Source of the DNA: an uncultured Chitinophaga sp.
GTDB taxonomy: Bacteria > Bacteroidota > Bacteroidia > Cytophagales > Cyclobacteriaceae
Reading direction: 5' to 3'
Length of the DNA: 64,000 nt
Assembly: GCA_902168205.1 (NCBI GenBank)
Contig: CABHOK010000004.1
Coordinates: 62,001 to 126,000, forward strand
The notes beneath the pieces are model-generated. The model did no database searches, was not told the origin of the DNA, and worked only from the letters and a program-made list of their open reading frames with translations. How positions within the stretch are numbered: the first letter of the stretch is position 1; every line of letters starts with the position of its first letter. Below are positions 17,607 to 27,194 of this stretch, in pieces. Position numbers and translations under genes: made by a program.

Positions 17607-17963
17607 GATTCTGTATTTTCAGAGTGCTATAAACTTATGCTAACCGAGAAGCCCAGTCGGGTTTAAGTGAATATTAGAACTAATATATTTCTTTGTAAAT
17701 GTTGATCAAACTCTACAAGGCCTATATTTTCCGAATGTCGGATATAAATTTCCGAACAACTAGATTTTGCCTCCCAACAGATTACTGGCCTTCAAATTTT
17801 ATTCCGTTCCCTGCCACAATAGCATGAAATAATCACGGGGTATAGGAAGCGTTAAGGAAGGCCTTAGGATCGCTATACCTAGCCTTTACCTTGCTTTTCG
17901 AAAAACAGCTCAAAAATCAGAAGTTTCTTTGGTGAGTCGGCAGTTTTGTTAGTACTTGGGCTC
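17607..17963. promoter_or_regulatory. 357-nt gap with paired TTTCCGAA repeats
   Basis: Holds the promoter regions of the GHKL gene (minus) and the VOC gene (plus). Two exact TTTCCGAA repeats at 17728-17735 and 17749-17756 are 21 nt apart, about two helical turns, which suits a dimeric regulator. A loose hairpin (AAGGCCTTAGG / CCTAGCCTT) lies at 17858-17886. No gene is seen. Confidence 0.35.
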
Positions 17964-18836
17964 ATGACTATAAAGGGCATTGTAACCGTATTTATACACC
18001 TGAGCGCAGGCTTTGCAGCCTGGTCGCAGCTGCTATGCGAAGAGGCGAATCTGCATAAGCTGATTATAGGTATAGATCATGTTCCTATAGTTGTGCGTGA
18101 TCTGAATGAAGCAAAGACTTTGTTTTCCGACCACCTGAAGTTTACGGTGAAAAACGGCAGAGAGCATGAAGGTATCAGTAACTTCTTCGTAAAATTTCAA
18201 GACGGTACATATCTTGAGTTCATCACACCGTTGGATAGTTCATTCGCTATCGGCAACTACTATTCAAACTTTCTCAAGCACAGGGCGGGAGGAACCAGCC
18301 TTGCGCTATCCGTAAAGTCAGCAGACTCTGTAATGCTGTCGCTTCAACAATGCGCGGTGCCGTTCAAATCAAATGAGAATCCTGTGTGGCTAAGTGTTGA
18401 ACCTTCAGGTTACGATTTGTTCTATATCGAATACAGAAACAAGACTTGGAAAGAGCGTGAAGTATATACAACGCATGCCAATCAATCGCTGTCGTTGAAA
18501 TCTGTTTGGTGGATTTCAGAAGATCCTGCAAAGTATATATCAAATTTTACGAAGCTCGGTTTTGTCCATACAGGTGCGTCCACATATTTGGGTATTCGGG
18601 CACAGGTACTAAAAGCCGGGTCAAGCGAATTAATAGTGGTGAGTAGAAGAGACGGTGCCAGTATACTCGCCAACTTCAAGTCGGCTGCAGGGGAAGGTGT
18701 TTTTGGATTTACGGTTCAGGTAAAATCGTTGGCTACAATCAAGCAGTTACTCAAAGATCAAAACCTGGTCATTAAAGGTAACAGTATCATATACTATGTT
18801 AGGGATTACAATTTCTTCATTGTGTTTACTGAGTGA
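17964..18836 (+). CDS. VOC/glyoxalase-like domain protein, exported
   Basis: 290 residues from the ATG at 17964 (a TTG six codons earlier is less likely). A signal-peptide-like segment (MTIKGIVTVFIHLSAGFAAWSQ) comes first, then IGIDHVPIVVRDLNEAKTLF, which is the first beta-alpha unit of a glyoxalase-like (PF13468) domain, and YLEFITP. A second, weaker half follows (VWWISEDPAKYISNFTKLGF). VOC proteins bind metal through His/Glu and catalyse isomerisation or ring cleavage; here H45-region HV and E in YLEF fit metal ligands. Substrate unknown. Confidence 0.75.
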   Translation: MTIKGIVTVFIHLSAGFAAWSQLLCEEANLHKLIIGIDHVPIVVRDLNEAKTLFSDHLKFTVKNGREHEGISNFFVKFQDGTYLEFITPLDSSFAIGNYYSNFLKHRAGGTSLALSVKSADSVMLSLQQCAVPFKSNENPVWLSVEPSGYDLFYIEYRNKTWKEREVYTTHANQSLSLKSVWWISEDPAKYISNFTKLGFVHTGASTYLGIRAQVLKAGSSELIVVSRRDGASILANFKSAAGEGVFGFTVQVKSLATIKQLLKDQNLVIKGNSIIYYVRDYNFFIVFTE

Positions 18837-18901
18837 AATGAATGCTGTATCCTCCGGATAGATAGTTACGTTATTGGGGTAAAACTTAAACGATCATCCC
18901 C

Positions 18902-19600
18902 ATGAAACCCATCAACCCTGACCGGTATAGCACGAACGATCATCAACGTTATTATAGTCAGCTAACCATACTACCGGTTTTAATACTCTTTATTTCATTG
19001 TTATTCAGTTCGTGTGGAGGCGCCTCAAACGGAAATGATAGTCTTCATGCCAATAGCAAAGCAGAAGTTAAAATAGGCAACCAGGTTTGGATGGTTCATA
19101 ATTATGATGGCATCACCTTCAGCAATGGCGATTCTATACCACATGCAAAATCGGCTGAAGAATGGGAGCGAGCTGGTCGGGAAGGAAAGTCAGCTTGGTG
19201 TTACTATAAAAATGATGCAGGCATGGGAGGTAAATATGGACGTATCTATAACTGGTATGCCATCAACGATGCGCGCGGTTTTAGTCCGGAAGGGTGGCAT
19301 GTGCCCACCAATGATGAATGGATAGCCTTGGAGGAGTTTGTAGGTACAGCAGAGGCTGGCCAGCGATTGAAATGTAGTGGCGATACTACCAGCGGATTCT
19401 GTGCGCTTCTCGGTGGGTATCGAAGTAAAGAAGGAGGCTTTTCGGGCGTTGATGAATTTACCTATATGGCCAGCGCCACCGAGCGCGATCAACAGGCAAA
19501 TGATGCTTGGGGACGCGGTATACATAACACCAACAATTCCATCATGCGCTGCGGTCTATATAAAGCGCACGGCATGTATGTGCGACTTATTAAAGACTAA
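18902..19600 (+). CDS. FISUMP-domain lipoprotein
   Basis: 232 residues. A hydrophobic signal ends in LFSSCGG, a lipobox with the acylated cysteine. The rest is the Fibrobacter succinogenes major paralogous domain: KIGNQVWMVHNYD, GRIYNWYAINDARGFSPEGWHVPTNDEW, then GGYRSKEGGF and YVRLIKD at the end. These C-type-lectin-fold proteins sit on the outer membrane surface of Bacteroidota and are of unknown binding role. The N-terminal ~30 residues before the signal are unusually polar, so translation may begin at a later codon. Confidence 0.9.
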   Translation: MKPINPDRYSTNDHQRYYSQLTILPVLILFISLLFSSCGGASNGNDSLHANSKAEVKIGNQVWMVHNYDGITFSNGDSIPHAKSAEEWERAGREGKSAWCYYKNDAGMGGKYGRIYNWYAINDARGFSPEGWHVPTNDEWIALEEFVGTAEAGQRLKCSGDTTSGFCALLGGYRSKEGGFSGVDEFTYMASATERDQQANDAWGRGIHNTNNSIMRCGLYKAHGMYVRLIKD

Positions 19601-19722
19601 TTAAAGTATATATATACTGATGATTACGATATCGATACTATAGCTAAAATGCTGTACACAATGCTGTGCGATCAACGCAGAACGAAATTTTTTAAACTAC
19701 GTTAAAATGGTTATTTTTGAAT

Positions 19723-19980
19723 ATGGCCAAGAGGAAATCTAATAGCGACTTCCAATATTCTCATAATCCATTGGAAATGGAGCGCACGCTCGTTGCCAAA
19801 ATTTCTGAGACGGGCAAAGAGCAACTGAAAAAGCGCAGAAAGGCAGGGTTGTCGTCATTTTATGCTAAAGAGGGAAAAATCGTTGAAGTATTGCCCAACA
19901 ACTCTGAACTTGTACGACACACAATAAAATCCAAGTGGGTTGTTTTAAAGAAGGAAAAAAGATCTTTAAAACTTAAATGA
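19723..19980 (+). CDS. putative antitoxin of the zeta-like toxin
   Basis: 85 residues from the ATG at 19723. Basic, with a likely helical middle (MERTLVAKISETGKEQLKKRRKAG is split by polar residues). Its stop overlaps the next start as ATGA (19977-19980), so the two are translationally coupled. Position and size fit an antitoxin, but it does not resemble classical epsilon or the PezA HTH antitoxin. Confidence 0.55.
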   Translation: MAKRKSNSDFQYSHNPLEMERTLVAKISETGKEQLKKRRKAGLSSFYAKEGKIVEVLPNNSELVRHTIKSKWVVLKKEKRSLKLK

Positions 19981-20714
19981 GTCGGCTCCGTCTTATTGCC
20001 GGCCCAAATGGCTCAGGTAAATCTTCCATCTTTCAGCTTATTAAGGAGTTTAAAGAAAAGCAGAAGGTCATCCCCACAGGTCCATTTATCAACTCCGATC
20101 AGATCGAAAAGGAATTTAAAGACAAGGGCTATATTGAGCTTAGACTTTTTGGTATTGAATCTCCTCCGGCCTCGCTAATTTCCGATTACCTGAAAATATC
20201 AACGTTTAAAGATCCTTATGATGCAAAGGTAATCGTTGATCTTGTTGTGTTAAAAGATGGATATTTAAAACTAAAAGCAGAAAAGTCTTCACCATTAATT
20301 GGAATGATTGTGTCGGATTTGATAAGGGAATATCTTTTATCAAACGGTATTTCATTTACAATGGAAACAGTTTTCTCTCATCCAGACAAGCTTGAACTTA
20401 TTCGAAAAGCTATTGCCAAAGGCTATAAGGTATATCTATATTTCGTATCTACAGAAGATCCGCTTATCAACGTGAAACGTGTTGAGGGACGTGTAGCTGC
20501 CGGAGGTCATGATGTACCTTATAATAAGATTATCGAGCGATATGAGCGAACAATGAATAATCTGTATGAAGCCGTGAAGCTTTCTTACCGCGCCTATATT
20601 TTTGATAACTCAGGAAAGACAACCGTTAAAATTGCCGAGAAGGATAAAGATGGAACGGTATATATCGAAGAATCTGTTCCTGAGTGGCTACTTAAATATC
20701 TCAAAATCTCCTAA
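19977..20714 (+). CDS. zeta-toxin-like P-loop kinase
   Basis: 245 residues. Walker A GPNGSGKSS lies at residues 8-16, FINSD follows as the zeta-type acidic motif, then FTMETVFSHPDKLELIRKA, YKVYLYFVSTEDP, NVKRVEGRVAAGGHDVP and IIERYERTMNNL, the standard zeta/PezT-like series. Zeta toxins phosphorylate UDP-amino sugars and stop cell-wall synthesis. This copy has an insertion of about 60 residues between the P-loop region and the ETVFS motif. It is coupled to the small gene upstream. It may be a toxin or a related nucleotide kinase. Confidence 0.8.
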   Translation: MSRLRLIAGPNGSGKSSIFQLIKEFKEKQKVIPTGPFINSDQIEKEFKDKGYIELRLFGIESPPASLISDYLKISTFKDPYDAKVIVDLVVLKDGYLKLKAEKSSPLIGMIVSDLIREYLLSNGISFTMETVFSHPDKLELIRKAIAKGYKVYLYFVSTEDPLINVKRVEGRVAAGGHDVPYNKIIERYERTMNNLYEAVKLSYRAYIFDNSGKTTVKIAEKDKDGTVYIEESVPEWLLKYLKIS

Positions 20715-20799
20715 GGAAAATTATTAGTCTAAAATTTAAATATGCTATGAAGCAGCACGATGATTTAAGTCGAACTAAGCGATCTTAACTTTGTCTGTG

Positions 20800-21534
20800 T
20801 TAGTCTGTCGGTTCCATCGGAGTATAATTAATTTCTAACGCTGCAGGGTTATCGAACCAACTCCGGCCAAATACATCAAATATCACTACCGCGAGAAGTT
20901 GTTTGATTTTTTGAGCATCCTTCAAATTACTGGCTTCAATACTTTTCACAAACCTTCTCTGTTCATCAACTTTGGAAAATCCAATTCTGCGAAGCCTCTT
21001 CTTCATGTACGGAAAAAGCGATCCCTTCTTATAGGACAGTCCAATACGTAGCAGATTATTTATGCATGCAAAATCAAAAACTAAAGCTTCGCTCTTGTTA
21101 AGGTGCAACCTGAAGCTTTCGATTGAGCCATCCAACAGAAGAAAAATGGCATCATCTATATGCTGAGTATCAAGGAGAGTATATTTTGAGTCTTCGAGTT
21201 TATCGAGTGCCTCATTTGTCTTCTTTATCTCTTCTGTAAGATGTCTGATGAGTTGTGGGGCATTGGTATACTTCTCCAATTGTTCTTCGAGAAAGACCAA
21301 CTTTCGATAGTAGCCTGCACGTTCATCAAACCCGGGATCTCTTAAATTCTTAAGTGTGTGTAATCTGCCAGCAATATGACTATGTGCCTTTGCAAAGGCC
21401 TTCGCTTCCGAAAACTCCCATTGCTCAGCGGCTGTCTCCACGCATTTTTTTAAACGGTCCTTCTCCTTTTCGAGGTAACGAATGAGATCATCAAGATTAT
21501 CAAGTTGGTCTTCAATGTTATCATCAGCTGTCAT
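20800..21534 (-). CDS. coiled-coil protein of unknown function
   Basis: 244 residues with long heptad-like helices (DNLDDLIRYLEKEKDRLKK, LEEQLEKYTNAPQLIRHLTE) and a more globular C-terminal half with IDDAIFLLLDGSIESFRLHL. No signal or membrane segment. It is convergent with the zeta-like gene and does not appear to be in an operon. No family recognised. Confidence 0.65.
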   Translation of the reverse strand: MTADDNIEDQLDNLDDLIRYLEKEKDRLKKCVETAAEQWEFSEAKAFAKAHSHIAGRLHTLKNLRDPGFDERAGYYRKLVFLEEQLEKYTNAPQLIRHLTEEIKKTNEALDKLEDSKYTLLDTQHIDDAIFLLLDGSIESFRLHLNKSEALVFDFACINNLLRIGLSYKKGSLFPYMKKRLRRIGFSKVDEQRRFVKSIEASNLKDAQKIKQLLAVVIFDVFGRSWFDNPAALEINYTPMEPTD

Positions 21535-21632
21535 GGATATGAAGATATATAATTCTTACAAACAAAAGATAAGAAGCTGTGGAAAGACATTGTTCAGAGA
21601 TTTATCCGAGTTGAATTACAGGATGTACTTTC

Positions 21633-22673
21633 TTATTTCTGTAAGAATAACTTTATTGATTCCACTTTTGCGTTTAAGCCGCTATACTTTTTGTTGTCGT
21701 CTATAAATTCAATTTCTACAAAGGGGTCCTTTTTTACCTTTTTCCAGGTGCCTGCTATAGTGTTGTTGAATAGTACCAGCGGCTTGAATATACCGTTGCC
21801 TATAAATGATTTGTCGATGTCGGCAGGGAATGCAACGTCTCGGCCTTCCGTATAGCCAACCATATATTCATCGTAAGGAGGAAGTAGTGCTGTTACTTTC
21901 TTCTTTTGATGTTGTGTGTTTTCGAAGTATAAATAATTCAACCCATCCACGGAAGTGCTCTTGAGGTCCGAGCCTAATCCTGATATTCCGAATGCTGCAT
22001 CCGTCATGCTCAAACCGCTCCACCATGCAAAATCTTTTGCAGTAGCAGGACCTCTCGACTTGAAATATACCGATGCGAGTTTTACAAGTGCATCTTTACG
22101 GGATATATTCTCGGAAGGCGGAACTCGTCTGTCGAGGAGTGCATAGGTAACTTTGTTGTTCTTTCTTTCGCCATTGCAGATACGCATTTCCAACTCGGCC
22201 CGTATTAATATCTGTGTTATAAGTAAACTTTCTGCGTTGATTTTCTTTCTGGCGAGCCGATCGGTGAGATCTTCCTTTGTAAGGTTGTGGTCGCGGTTCA
22301 ATTCAGCCTCTATAACCTTCCATGCTTTTTTAAACACACTGTCCGTAAGACCAACTTGTTTATCTATATACTGCGTTGCTTTCTTTACATTGGGTGACGA
22401 CAGTTCCATCATCCAACGGATATCGTTAGCATGAACAAAGTGCCACGTTGGTCTGAGTATATGCGTGCGGATAATTTCGCCAGCGTTTATGCTCTTCTCT
22501 ATAGCAGTATCGGAAGGGTTTTGCATGCGCATACCAACGGCCCACTTTGCCATGGAATAATCCTGCGACTGCATGGCTCCGAAATGAGAGACAACATCTG
22601 CGCAAGTGTTAAACTCCGCAGATGTTAATCCCTGATTGGTCAATCGTAATTCTATCAATTCCTTTACCTTCAT
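21633..22673 (-). CDS. winged-helix DNA-binding protein (HTH_42, AlkZ/YcaQ-like)
   Basis: 346 residues from the ATG at 22673, which lies 1 nt after the TAG of the epoxide hydrolase; a TTG at 22694 would overlap it. The protein has the HTH_42 pattern: FGAMQSQDYSMAKWAVGMR, IIRTHILRPTWHFVHANDIRWMM, LLPPYDEYMVGY and a late GTWKK. YcaQ/AlkZ members are DNA glycosylases that unhook crosslinks; the catalytic QxQ-type motif of AlkZ is here LQ/QSQ-like, so glycosylase activity is possible but not certain. It is third in the Fnr-epoxide hydrolase operon. Confidence 0.82.
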   Translation of the reverse strand: MKVKELIELRLTNQGLTSAEFNTCADVVSHFGAMQSQDYSMAKWAVGMRMQNPSDTAIEKSINAGEIIRTHILRPTWHFVHANDIRWMMELSSPNVKKATQYIDKQVGLTDSVFKKAWKVIEAELNRDHNLTKEDLTDRLARKKINAESLLITQILIRAELEMRICNGERKNNKVTYALLDRRVPPSENISRKDALVKLASVYFKSRGPATAKDFAWWSGLSMTDAAFGISGLGSDLKSTSVDGLNYLYFENTQHQKKKVTALLPPYDEYMVGYTEGRDVAFPADIDKSFIGNGIFKPLVLFNNTIAGTWKKVKKDPFVEIEFIDDNKKYSGLNAKVESIKLFLQK

Positions 22674-22674
22674 A

Positions 22675-23856
22675 CTAAGCTGTCTGTTGAGCAAAAACTT
22701 GTCGGAGGTCGTTCACAAATAAATCCGGAACTTCCATGGCTGGGAAATGACCACCTTTATCGTGAAATATATAGTGATCAGGTTCACCCGTGAAAGACAT
22801 CAGTTTTTTAAAGAGCGATTTGTCTTCGTTCTTTGCATATACCGTCATAGCTGTGGGTACTTTGGGTGGAGTCCATTGGTTCGCTTCTTGTGAGGCACCA
22901 TCGTCAGATCCCCAGTTAAAAGCCATGCTCATATTTTCATATAGTATCTCGGCACTGGAAGCGCCAATTTTATTGAACCAATATAGCGATACATTGGTGA
23001 GAATCTGATCGACAGGGATTGCATCTTCCGGTAATTCCTTTTCTTCGTCAGTCCACTCTTTATACTTTTCAATCATCCAACCCAGTTGTGCCACCGGACT
23101 ATCAGACAACGCATAGGCTACTGTTTGTGGTCTTGTTGATTGTATTTCAAGATACGCTGTTCCGTTCTTTTTATACTCCTTCATGCGCTCGAGTCTTGGC
23201 TTTTCTTCCTCTGATAAAAACGAAGTGTCGGATGGAAACATACCCAGGCCTGCTACCGAGTAGAAGTCGGTATTCACGTGTGTGCCGATAAGTTTATGCG
23301 CTGCCAATGCCGACATGATACTGGTTATACCGGCACCCATATCACCACCGTGCACCGCGAACCTGGTGTAGCCTAATTGTTCCATCAAGGTGCTGAACGC
23401 TGCAGCAATGCGAAACATATTCCATCCTTTTTCTTTCACCGGTGTTGAAAAACCAAAGCCGGGAATGGAAGGTATAACTACATGAAAGCTCACTTCATTC
23501 TCGTTGCCCGGATTAGTAAGCGGTTCAATTACATTGATGAAGTCTGCGAAGGAACCCGGCCATCCGTGTATCAACATGAGTGGTGTAGCATTGGCATTGC
23601 CGGATTTTATATGAAGGAAGTGAATGTTCTGACCATCAATTTCGGTGATGAACTGCGGATACTTGTTGAGCAGTGCTTCCTGTTTTTTCCAATCAAATTT
23701 AGTGAGCCAGTAATCGGCCAGCTTTTTCAAATAATCTGTTGGTGCACCTTTTTTCCATCCTTCGTTGATCATTTCGTTGGGCCAACGGCTTTTGGTCAGT
23801 CTTTCGTTCAGATCGTTGATTTCGTTCTGGGAGATTTGAATTTTAAATTGTTTCAT
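22675..23856 (-). CDS. epoxide hydrolase (EHN-type alpha/beta hydrolase)
   Basis: 393 residues. The N-terminal EHN domain (FKIQISQNEINDLNERLTKSRWP, ending in the K-x-W-type cap) is followed by the hydrolase core with HGWPGSFADF (oxyanion hole) and the nucleophile elbow VHGGDMGAGI, where the aspartate is expected to attack the epoxide. GYAL-type SDSPVAQLGWMIEKY and the C-terminal GGHFPAMEVPDLF (catalytic histidine) complete the triad. It hydrolyses epoxides to diols, physiological substrate unknown. It follows the Fnr-like gene by 72 nt. Confidence 0.92.
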   Translation of the reverse strand: MKQFKIQISQNEINDLNERLTKSRWPNEMINEGWKKGAPTDYLKKLADYWLTKFDWKKQEALLNKYPQFITEIDGQNIHFLHIKSGNANATPLMLIHGWPGSFADFINVIEPLTNPGNENEVSFHVVIPSIPGFGFSTPVKEKGWNMFRIAAAFSTLMEQLGYTRFAVHGGDMGAGITSIMSALAAHKLIGTHVNTDFYSVAGLGMFPSDTSFLSEEEKPRLERMKEYKKNGTAYLEIQSTRPQTVAYALSDSPVAQLGWMIEKYKEWTDEEKELPEDAIPVDQILTNVSLYWFNKIGASSAEILYENMSMAFNWGSDDGASQEANQWTPPKVPTAMTVYAKNEDKSLFKKLMSFTGEPDHYIFHDKGGHFPAMEVPDLFVNDLRQVFAQQTA

Positions 23857-23928
23857 CGCTTTTGGGTTTTGTTAAGACAAAGTTGGTGCGAGATACCTCC
23901 GTGGAGCGATAACAATTGTTAATAAATA

Positions 23929-24471
23929 CTATCTCCGGTTCCTGATCCTGCTTAACGAAACAGAAGTAATTCCTAAAAACGATGCTATATAATGTTGAGG
24001 CACGCGTTGCAGTATATGCGGGCTCTGCTTTACCAACTCGTTATACCTTTCCTCAGGACTGTTTTTAATTCGGGAGAGAAACAGCTTTTGGTAATACATC
24101 AGTCGCTCGAATGTCTGTTGCTCCAGTTCCTGCTTGATAAGTGGTGAGCTTTCTATCATGGTGAAGTAATCCTTCTTGCTTAATATGTGGAGTATAGAAG
24201 GTTCGATTGTCTCAATGGAAAATAAACTCGGCTCTTCATTCCGAAAACTCTCGGCAGATGAGACACCTTCTCCTTCAAAGAAAAACTGGAATGTTATATC
24301 CTTTCCGTCTTTATTGAAGGACAATCTTATACAACCTTTTTCAATGTAAAACATTCGTTCTGAAGTCTGGCCCTCCTTTAATAGAATTGTTTTAGCGGGT
24401 AGCTCTTCGCGTTTAAAGAAGTGCCTGAACCGTTCCCATTCGGCATTAAGCTGTTCACGTTCCTTTACCAT
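23929..24471 (-). CDS. Crp/Fnr-family regulator
   Basis: 180 residues. The cyclic-nucleotide-binding-like barrel is seen as LLKEGQTSERMFYIEKGCIRLSF, GKDITFQFFFEGEGV. The C-terminal helix-turn-helix is short: VPQHYIASFLGITSVSLSRIRNRR, typical of the small Bacteroidota Crp/Fnr group with a one-helix wing. No [4Fe-4S] cysteine cluster is present, so it is not an oxygen-sensing FNR. It probably regulates the epoxide hydrolase and winged-helix genes immediately downstream. Confidence 0.88.
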   Translation of the reverse strand: MVKEREQLNAEWERFRHFFKREELPAKTILLKEGQTSERMFYIEKGCIRLSFNKDGKDITFQFFFEGEGVSSAESFRNEEPSLFSIETIEPSILHILSKKDYFTMIESSPLIKQELEQQTFERLMYYQKLFLSRIKNSPEERYNELVKQSPHILQRVPQHYIASFLGITSVSLSRIRNRR

Positions 24472-24659
24472 GGTGGAAATTATTAATTAAGTAGGGAAGT
24501 TGAAATAGCTGGGGAGTCGGGGAAGTCAGGAAGTCGGAAAGTGAAAAGCTTGTTTACTATACTCATCTGGCTGAATATATAGATGTATTTAAAAAATGAT
24601 TAATCAGGTATACATCTCTCAACCACTGTTCTAATACAAGAAGATCGTTATAGCATATA

Positions 24660-27194
24660 TTACTGCCTCCGCTTATACAATTTTACTATTTCGAACCAAA
24701 GCACCGACACAACGCCTGTTAACACAGCTCCGAACGCCTGGCTAATGGAAAGGGTTGTGAATTGAAAGAAGGCAGAAGCTGGTTCAATGAGTATGAAACA
24801 TATAGTCAATATTGCAGTTATAGCGATGATGGCAGGAACCATTGCATTCTTATACCGGATGGTTGTCACTACCGAGTAATAAAATGATCTATTCACAAGT
24901 GTCAGGAAAATATTCGCTGCTATCAATGTAACGAACACCATTGTGCGTGTAACGGCTTCGTTATTGAATTGGTGCCGGGAGTATTGGTATATAAATAGAA
25001 TGCCAATCGTTATTGCAAGGCCTTGTACAATACTTACGCTTAATTCGCGCCAACTAAAAAATGTATTGGTCAACGGTCGTGGCTTCTGTATCATTACATT
25101 TTTTTCCAGGGGTTCATTTTCGTAAATGATAGAACACGTTGGTCCCATGATCAATTCCAGGAATATGACATGAACAGGAGTGAAAATCGAAGGATAAGCC
25201 CATCCCAGAACGAGTGGAATGAAAACTGTTAGAATGATGGGTATATGAATCGAGATGATATATTGAATAGCTTTCTTTAAGTTCCCATATATCTTCCTTC
25301 CCATGGCAATGGCGTCAATCATTTTTGCCAGATCGTCATCAGTCAGTACCAGTGAAGATACCGCCTTGGCAATCTCCGAACCTTTTTTTCCCATCGCGAT
25401 GCTGATGTGTGCCGCTTTCAGGGCAGGCCCGTCATTTACACCATCACCTGTCATGGCTACTATATGACCATTCGCCTTCAACGCATCCACTATTCTAAGT
25501 TTGGCCTCGGGAAACATTCTTGTGAAGACGTTATATTCTAATACTTTCTTTTTTAATTGATCTGTTGAAAGATTCATTAGTTCATCACCACTCACAGCTT
25601 TTTCATAGCCGCGGAAATTTACCTGTCGCGCTATCGTTGCTGTAGTAGCTGCATTGTCGCCCGTAATTATTTTGATCTGTATACCAGCCTGATAAAATGA
25701 GTTGAAAACATCTTTGATATTTTCTTTCGGAGGATCGTAAAATGCCACCAGGCCAAGAAACGAAAATGACAATTGCTGCTGCTCTTGGGGAAATTGCAAT
25801 CCTGCAAAGTTACTGACACCTACACCAAGTACTCTGAAGCCCGCGCGAGTCAGTTGATCCAGGGCGGTTATGATACTAGTTTTTTCCTGAGTTGTGAGCG
25901 ATGATACTTTCATCATGGCTTCCGGTGCTCCTTTAGCTGCGATAATTCTTTTACCATTGGTATCCTCGAAAACATGCGTCATCATGGGTGGCCTGCCTCC
26001 CAACGGATATTCATGAATCATCTTAAAATTACCTCGCTCATCTGTTGCTGCAGTGTGTTGATAAGCGTCATGCAACGCCAGCTCCATCGGATCAAAAGGA
26101 ATAGGTTCACTAGCCCACATGGCTGCAGCAATGATCTCATGTACCTGAGGTTCATTCTCTATATCATGTATCAAACCTGTTGACAAGGAAAAAACCTTTG
26201 TGAGTTTCATCCTGTTTTCGGTAATGGTACCTGTTTTATCAAGGCAAATAATCGATGCACTTCCGAGTGTCTCAACCGTTGATGTATTCTTTACAACTAC
26301 GCCCAGCTTCATCAACCGCCATGCACCCAGCGCCATAAACGTTGCAAATGCAACCGGAATTTCCTCCGGAAGAATGCTCATGGCCAGTGTCAGTGCCTTC
26401 AGCAGACTTCCCAACAAATCATACGACTGAAAAAAATTAATTGACCAGATGATCATAAAAACAACAGTGCCTGCGACTGCCATTTTTTTCACGAAGCTGC
26501 CTATCTGTTTTTGAAGAGGTGTTTCTCCTTCCGCTATTCCTTCTATCGTCTTACCAATCTTGCCGAGAGCCGTGGCAGAACCAATTTCTGTCACTACACA
26601 AATGGCGAGTCCGCTTGTAACCAGACTTCCTTGTAATACTTTATCGTTGGTTGTATTGTCTTTTTCAATTGGAAGAGATTCACCTGTTAGTATAGATTCA
26701 TTTACAGCAAAGTCATTCGATTGAATAATTTTTCCATCGGCTGGTATCGAAGTTCCTTCTTCGATGATCATGTAGTCGCCCTGTACCAATTCCTCTTTCG
26801 GAATGATTGAAATTTTACGCTCACGTATAACCCGGCAAAGTGGCTGCGTTAATGCGCGAAGTTTATCCATCGCTTTTTTACTTCGCGATTCCTGAAAAAG
26901 AGAAATGCCCGTAACAACTACAATGGAAGAGACCATAAAGATTCCATCGCTTGTATTACCTGTCACGAAATAAATCACGGCCGCCACTATGAGAAGGATC
27001 AGCATAGGTTCTTTCAAGAGGTTGAGTAAGACGGCTATAAAATGATTCTTCTTTTCTTTGATTTCATTTCGCCCGGTTATAGCGCGAGACTTTATCACTT
27101 CAGCAGCTGTTAGTCCACTGATCCCGGAGTTTTCAACTATTATATCGGCCTGAGTTCTCAAATTAAATATCAGATTATGACTGAAGCTGTACAC
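24660..27194 (-). CDS. cation-translocating P-type ATPase (P2 type)
   Basis: 844 residues starting at GTG 27194 (a TTG 11 codons later is possible). Motifs in order: actuator loop LTGESLPIEK, membrane helix 4 ILPEEIPVAF, phosphorylation site CLDKTGT near residue 320, KGAPEAM, GDNAATT, MTGDGVNDGPALKAAHISIAMG, and C-terminal helices with NRSFYYS. The PEEIP in helix 4 and overall length fit the P2 (calcium/PMR1-like or mixed) group rather than heavy-metal P1 pumps; no N-terminal CxxC domain. It pumps a cation out of the cytosol at the cost of ATP. Ion not certain. Confidence 0.92.
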   Translation of the reverse strand: MYSFSHNLIFNLRTQADIIVENSGISGLTAAEVIKSRAITGRNEIKEKKNHFIAVLLNLLKEPMLILLIVAAVIYFVTGNTSDGIFMVSSIVVVTGISLFQESRSKKAMDKLRALTQPLCRVIRERKISIIPKEELVQGDYMIIEEGTSIPADGKIIQSNDFAVNESILTGESLPIEKDNTTNDKVLQGSLVTSGLAICVVTEIGSATALGKIGKTIEGIAEGETPLQKQIGSFVKKMAVAGTVVFMIIWSINFFQSYDLLGSLLKALTLAMSILPEEIPVAFATFMALGAWRLMKLGVVVKNTSTVETLGSASIICLDKTGTITENRMKLTKVFSLSTGLIHDIENEPQVHEIIAAAMWASEPIPFDPMELALHDAYQHTAATDERGNFKMIHEYPLGGRPPMMTHVFEDTNGKRIIAAKGAPEAMMKVSSLTTQEKTSIITALDQLTRAGFRVLGVGVSNFAGLQFPQEQQQLSFSFLGLVAFYDPPKENIKDVFNSFYQAGIQIKIITGDNAATTATIARQVNFRGYEKAVSGDELMNLSTDQLKKKVLEYNVFTRMFPEAKLRIVDALKANGHIVAMTGDGVNDGPALKAAHISIAMGKKGSEIAKAVSSLVLTDDDLAKMIDAIAMGRKIYGNLKKAIQYIISIHIPIILTVFIPLVLGWAYPSIFTPVHVIFLELIMGPTCSIIYENEPLEKNVMIQKPRPLTNTFFSWRELSVSIVQGLAITIGILFIYQYSRHQFNNEAVTRTMVFVTLIAANIFLTLVNRSFYYSVVTTIRYKNAMVPAIIAITAILTICFILIEPASAFFQFTTLSISQAFGAVLTGVVSVLWFEIVKLYKRRQ

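Noticed and set aside
24480-24560. Short repeats of GGAAGTC/GGGGAAGTC type upstream of the Fnr gene
   Set aside because: Irregular, only a few units, no function apparent; likely simple-sequence drift.
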